64,000 bases of DNA, taken from contig CP166131.1 of NCBI GenBank assembly GCA_041228345.1, forward strand, positions 1,791,001-1,855,000. Reading direction: 5' to 3'. Under the pieces are notes generated by a model that was given only the letters and a program-made list of their open reading frames with translations, ran no database searches and had not been told where the DNA came from. The DNA is from Alphaproteobacteria bacterium LSUCC0396 (lineage in GTDB: Bacteria; Pseudomonadota; Alphaproteobacteria; Puniceispirillales; Puniceispirillaceae). Shown here one piece after another: positions 61,311 through 64,000 of this stretch. Made by a program: the position numbers and the translations under genes. Positions within the stretch are counted from its first letter, which is position 1; each line of letters begins with the position of its first letter.

Positions 61311-61566
61311 CCCTTCTGTCGCGGAACCTGAGAGATTAGCTGTTTCCGATCAATGGTCATATTGACCTAATCGGCTGATCATCTGATCCTTTTGTCACTT
61401 CCGACTAGATCAAAAAATCACCAGTTTTCCCCTTCGGTGGACACTGCCGTGTCGCTTTCCAGAGTGCTCACATGAAAGTGTACTTTTACCTGAGAGTTTC
61501 TGGGGGTTTGCTCCTTCGGTGTTGCTGTCACCGCGTCGCTGCGGCAAGCAATCTCTCCCCTCTCAT
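61311..61566 (-). ncRNA. Tandem glycine riboswitch upstream of gcvT
   Basis: Read on the minus strand, aptamer 1 has GGGGAGAGATTGC, ACACCGAAGGAGCAAAC and AACTCTCAGGTAAAAG (about 61560-61480). Aptamer 2 has ACTCTGGAAAGCG, CCACCGAAGGGGAAAA and AATCTCTCAGGTTCC (about 61465-61320). These are the conserved P1/P3 and ligand-pocket strings of the glycine riboswitch in their usual order. It would turn on gcvT-gcvH-gcvP when glycine is high. The second aptamer has an enlarged arm between its two conserved halves. Confidence 0.9.
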
Positions 61567-61777
61567 GTATCGAGCAAAATCACGCTAACGCATTTTATAT
61601 TTTTCAGCAAGTCGGATGAATTTCAGGGTGCTCAAAGCCCAAAAAGGGGGCGTTTGTTGCGGTGATTTATCCAAAAAGGTTTTAAAAACACACTTGAGAA
61701 TGTTCTTACCTATGCTCATATAAAAAAAGCAATCAAATGCCCGTGCCCCTATGTTGTTCGAAGAGTGAAGCTTTGCT

Positions 61778-63556
61778 ATGCCTGATTCCTGTCCAATTTG
61801 GAGCCTGAGTGACCTCTATGATGGCGTCGAGGCGCCAGCATTACAAACCGATATTGCGGCTTGCCGTGAGGCGGCTAGCACGCTGGCGAAAGACTGGCAG
61901 GGCAAGATTGGCACAATTTCAGCTGCGCAATTGGCCGACGTGATTATCGCTTATGAGGCGGTGCTTGAACGGCTTGGCAAAGTGCAGAGCCATGCGCAGC
62001 TATTATTTGCTGCGAATATGAATGATCCGGCGATTGCCAAACACCATCAGTCGATTCGGGAAGTTGGTGCACAAATTGGCGCGTCGCTTTTGTTTGTCGA
62101 ACTCGAGCTTGCGCGCCTTGATGACGGCTATATTCAGACATTATTGGGCGATGCGGCGCTTGGCCGGTTTGCGCCATGGTTGCGGCGGGTTCGTGCGATG
62201 GCTCCTTACCAGCTATCGGATGAGGCCGAAAAAATGATCGCCGAACGGGCACCAACTGGCGCCGGTGCGTGGGTGCGGCTGTTTGACGAGACAACAACGG
62301 CGATGCGATTTGCCTTTCAGGGCGGCGAAGTGACCGAAGCTGAAATTCTGGATTCGCTATCCAGCCCAGATGCGGCCAAACGCAAAGAGGCCGGTCACTC
62401 ATTGTCCGCCACCTTAAAAGACCATCAACGCCTATTATCGCTGGTGATCAATACCATCACCAAGGACAAGCAGATCGAGGATGGCTGGCGCGGTTTTTCG
62501 CGGCCGGTATCATCGCGCAATCTGGCAAATGACGTTGATGATGTGGTTGTTGATGCGCTGGTGCAGGCGGTCAATGACCGTAATGCTGATTTATCGCATC
62601 GCTATTACAGTCTCAAGGCTGGCTGGATGGGTAAAAAACAGATCGACTGGTGGGATCGGAACGCGCCCCTGCCGGGCGATGATGACCGGCATTATGACTG
62701 GAGCGATGCCACGCAAATTGTGCTGGATGCCTTTCGCGGGTTCGATCCGGAAATGGCCGAGATTGCAACGCCATTTTTTACGCAGAACTGGATTGATGCG
62801 GCACCGCGGGCTGGCAAGACATCAGGCGCGTTCTCGCATCCGGTTGTGCCATCGGCGCACCCATATATTCTGATGAATTTTGCCGGAAAATCCCGTGATG
62901 TGATGACGTTGGCGCATGAGATGGGGCACGGCATTCATCAGGTGATGGCAGCTGATCAAGGCTATCTTATGTCAGATACCCCGCTAACGCTTGCCGAAAC
63001 CGCATCGGTGTTTGCCGAAATGCTGGCTTTCCGCCAGCTTGTCGATAGCCAAAGCGATCCCAAAGCGCGGCGGCTTTTGCTGGCTGGTAAGGTCGAGGAT
63101 ATGCTGAACACAGTTGTCCGGCAGATTGCGTTTCATAATTTTGAAACCGCGTTACATCATGCCCGTACCAAAGCCGAATTGACGGCGGAAGAGATTTCCG
63201 ACATTTGGATGGAAACCCAGCGCGCCGCCCTTGGGCCAGCGATCAAAACCGGCGATGATTACCGGCCGATTTGGGGCTATGTTCCCCATTTCATTCATAC
63301 GCCATTTTATGTCTATGCCTATGCGTTTGGTGATTGTCTGGTCAATGCGCTTTGGCAGAAATATCAATTGGCACAGGCCAGTAATGACGGCGGTGTGTTT
63401 ATCCGGAATTACAAGCATTTGTTAAAGGCGGGCGGCACCGAGCGTTATGATGTGGCGCTTCAGCGGTTTGATCTTGATGCCAGTAAGCCAGAGTTTTGGT
63501 CGCTTGGGCTGGATATGATTAGCGGGATGATTGACGAATTGGAAGGGCTGGCATAG
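61778..63556 (+). CDS. pepF: M3-family oligoendopeptidase F
   Basis: A 592-residue zinc metallopeptidase. The active site is seen as LAHEMGHGIHQVM (HExxH, about residue 380), followed by the third ligand in LAETASVFAEML. The helical N-terminal half fits PepF. It degrades cytoplasmic oligopeptides. The start at ATG 61778 opens with a typical W-x-L-SDLY segment. Its stop overlaps the next gene by one base. Confidence 0.9.
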   Translation: MPDSCPIWSLSDLYDGVEAPALQTDIAACREAASTLAKDWQGKIGTISAAQLADVIIAYEAVLERLGKVQSHAQLLFAANMNDPAIAKHHQSIREVGAQIGASLLFVELELARLDDGYIQTLLGDAALGRFAPWLRRVRAMAPYQLSDEAEKMIAERAPTGAGAWVRLFDETTTAMRFAFQGGEVTEAEILDSLSSPDAAKRKEAGHSLSATLKDHQRLLSLVINTITKDKQIEDGWRGFSRPVSSRNLANDVDDVVVDALVQAVNDRNADLSHRYYSLKAGWMGKKQIDWWDRNAPLPGDDDRHYDWSDATQIVLDAFRGFDPEMAEIATPFFTQNWIDAAPRAGKTSGAFSHPVVPSAHPYILMNFAGKSRDVMTLAHEMGHGIHQVMAADQGYLMSDTPLTLAETASVFAEMLAFRQLVDSQSDPKARRLLLAGKVEDMLNTVVRQIAFHNFETALHHARTKAELTAEEISDIWMETQRAALGPAIKTGDDYRPIWGYVPHFIHTPFYVYAYAFGDCLVNALWQKYQLAQASNDGGVFIRNYKHLLKAGGTERYDVALQRFDLDASKPEFWSLGLDMISGMIDELEGLA

Positions 63557-64000
63557 TGGCGGGAAATAGCACGCGGGACGCGGCAAGTACGCGCCAATTT
63601 GGTGGCCGTATTCGCCGATATGCAAAAGTAACCACGACAATGGGCGGGCTGGCGGCGCGGGTTGCCGGTGAACGCTATCTTGGGTGGGATATTGATCGCA
63701 GCAAACACGCGGCTGATCTGCGAGAGGCGCTTGGCGGGCTGAAAGGTCCGATCATGAAAGTGGCGCAGATCCTATCAACGATTCCCGATGCGTTACCCCC
63801 GGAATATGCCGAAGAGCTGGCCGGGTTACAGGCTGATGCGCCGTCAATGGGCTGGCTGTTTACCAAACGCCGGATGGCGGCCGAACTAGGGCCGGAATGG
63901 CAGCAGAGATTCGCCAGCTTTAGCCGGGAAGCAGTATCAGCGGCGTCATTGGGGCAGGTGCATCAGGCGGTGGCTATTGATGGCGCGCCGCTGGCGGTTA
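63556..64000 (+). CDS. ABC1/UbiB-family kinase-like protein, N-terminal part, cut by window edge
   Basis: This frame starts at GTG 63556 (TAGTG overlap with pepF) and is open to the end of the window, 148 residues. The segment LRGxxxKxxQ-type GPIMKVAQILSTIPDALPPEYAEELAGLQADAP and SAASLGQVHQA match AarF/UbiB proteins, which support ubiquinone synthesis as atypical ATPases. It is partial: the kinase core lies outside the window. Confidence 0.85.
   Translation, partial: MAGNSTRDAASTRQFGGRIRRYAKVTTTMGGLAARVAGERYLGWDIDRSKHAADLREALGGLKGPIMKVAQILSTIPDALPPEYAEELAGLQADAPSMGWLFTKRRMAAELGPEWQQRFASFSREAVSAASLGQVHQAVAIDGAPLAV

Noticed and set aside
1-64000. CRISPR array
   Set aside because: No regularly spaced repeats of 25-40 bp were seen; the only tandem repeats are 15-20 bp and two or three copies.

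Overview
The window joins two very different DNAs. Positions 1 to about 4692 are the right-hand part of an AT-rich integrated element whose left end lies outside the window. From 4693 on it is the chromosome of what looks like a marine alphaproteobacterium, possibly SAR116-like (low confidence). The chromosomal side has moderate GC, tripartite tricarboxylate (TTT) transporters, many Rieske and cupin proteins, and a protocatechuate 4,5-cleavage set.

The integrated element carries a tyrosine recombinase next to a duplicated tRNA 3' end (att site), a second small tyrosine recombinase cut by the window edge, an HUH-type replication initiator, a ribbon-helix-helix protein, a HEPN-like protein and several unknown small proteins. 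Its most striking property is compositional. The dinucleotide GpC occurs only twice in about 4.7 kb (744-745 and 2200-2201), although CpG is common. As a result its proteins are almost alanine-free: the 408-residue integrase has no alanine. The pattern ends exactly at the tRNA remnant. I regard it as the most unusual signal in the window.

From 4.8 to 38.8 kb lies a catabolic or metal-handling island built from duplicated modules. Two cassettes each hold cupin A, cupin B and a DMT permease (5752-7983 and 26944-29142). Two pairs each hold a double-cupin protein and an EutA-family ATPase (16599-19619 and 32228-34975). There are two TTT uptake systems (8151-11348 and 34980-38809). With them are a Rieske oxygenase, its flavin/2Fe-2S reductase, a Rieske ferredoxin, a PanB-like enzyme, an RraA-like aldolase, a zinc alcohol dehydrogenase, a molybdenum hydroxylase subunit, and metal genes (a NicO-like Ni/Co permease, two ArsP-like half permeases, a His-tailed protein and a COG0523 GTPase). 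A recurring 17-bp dyad of the form GTTCC-N7-GGAAC lies 7 to 9 bp upstream of the predicted -35 boxes of several of these operons. The only local transcription-factor gene is of the IclR type.

From 38.8 to 53.2 kb lies an aromatic-acid region. It holds pobA and ligK-ligC-ligB-ligA in one minus-strand operon, ligI and ligJ on the plus strand, a thiamine-diphosphate decarboxylase-like enzyme, two class II aldolase-like proteins and two further 4,5-dihydroxyphthalate-decarboxylase-like proteins (a third is at 22.5 kb), with aroE and cysQ between them. Together these would convert 4-hydroxybenzoate or protocatechuate to pyruvate and oxaloacetate. LigU is not in the window.

From 53.2 kb to the end are housekeeping genes: gmhA, panC, panB, a BKACE-type enzyme, the glycine-cleavage operon gcvT-gcvH-gcvP behind a tandem glycine riboswitch, an M3 oligopeptidase, and the start of an ABC1/UbiB-family kinase.
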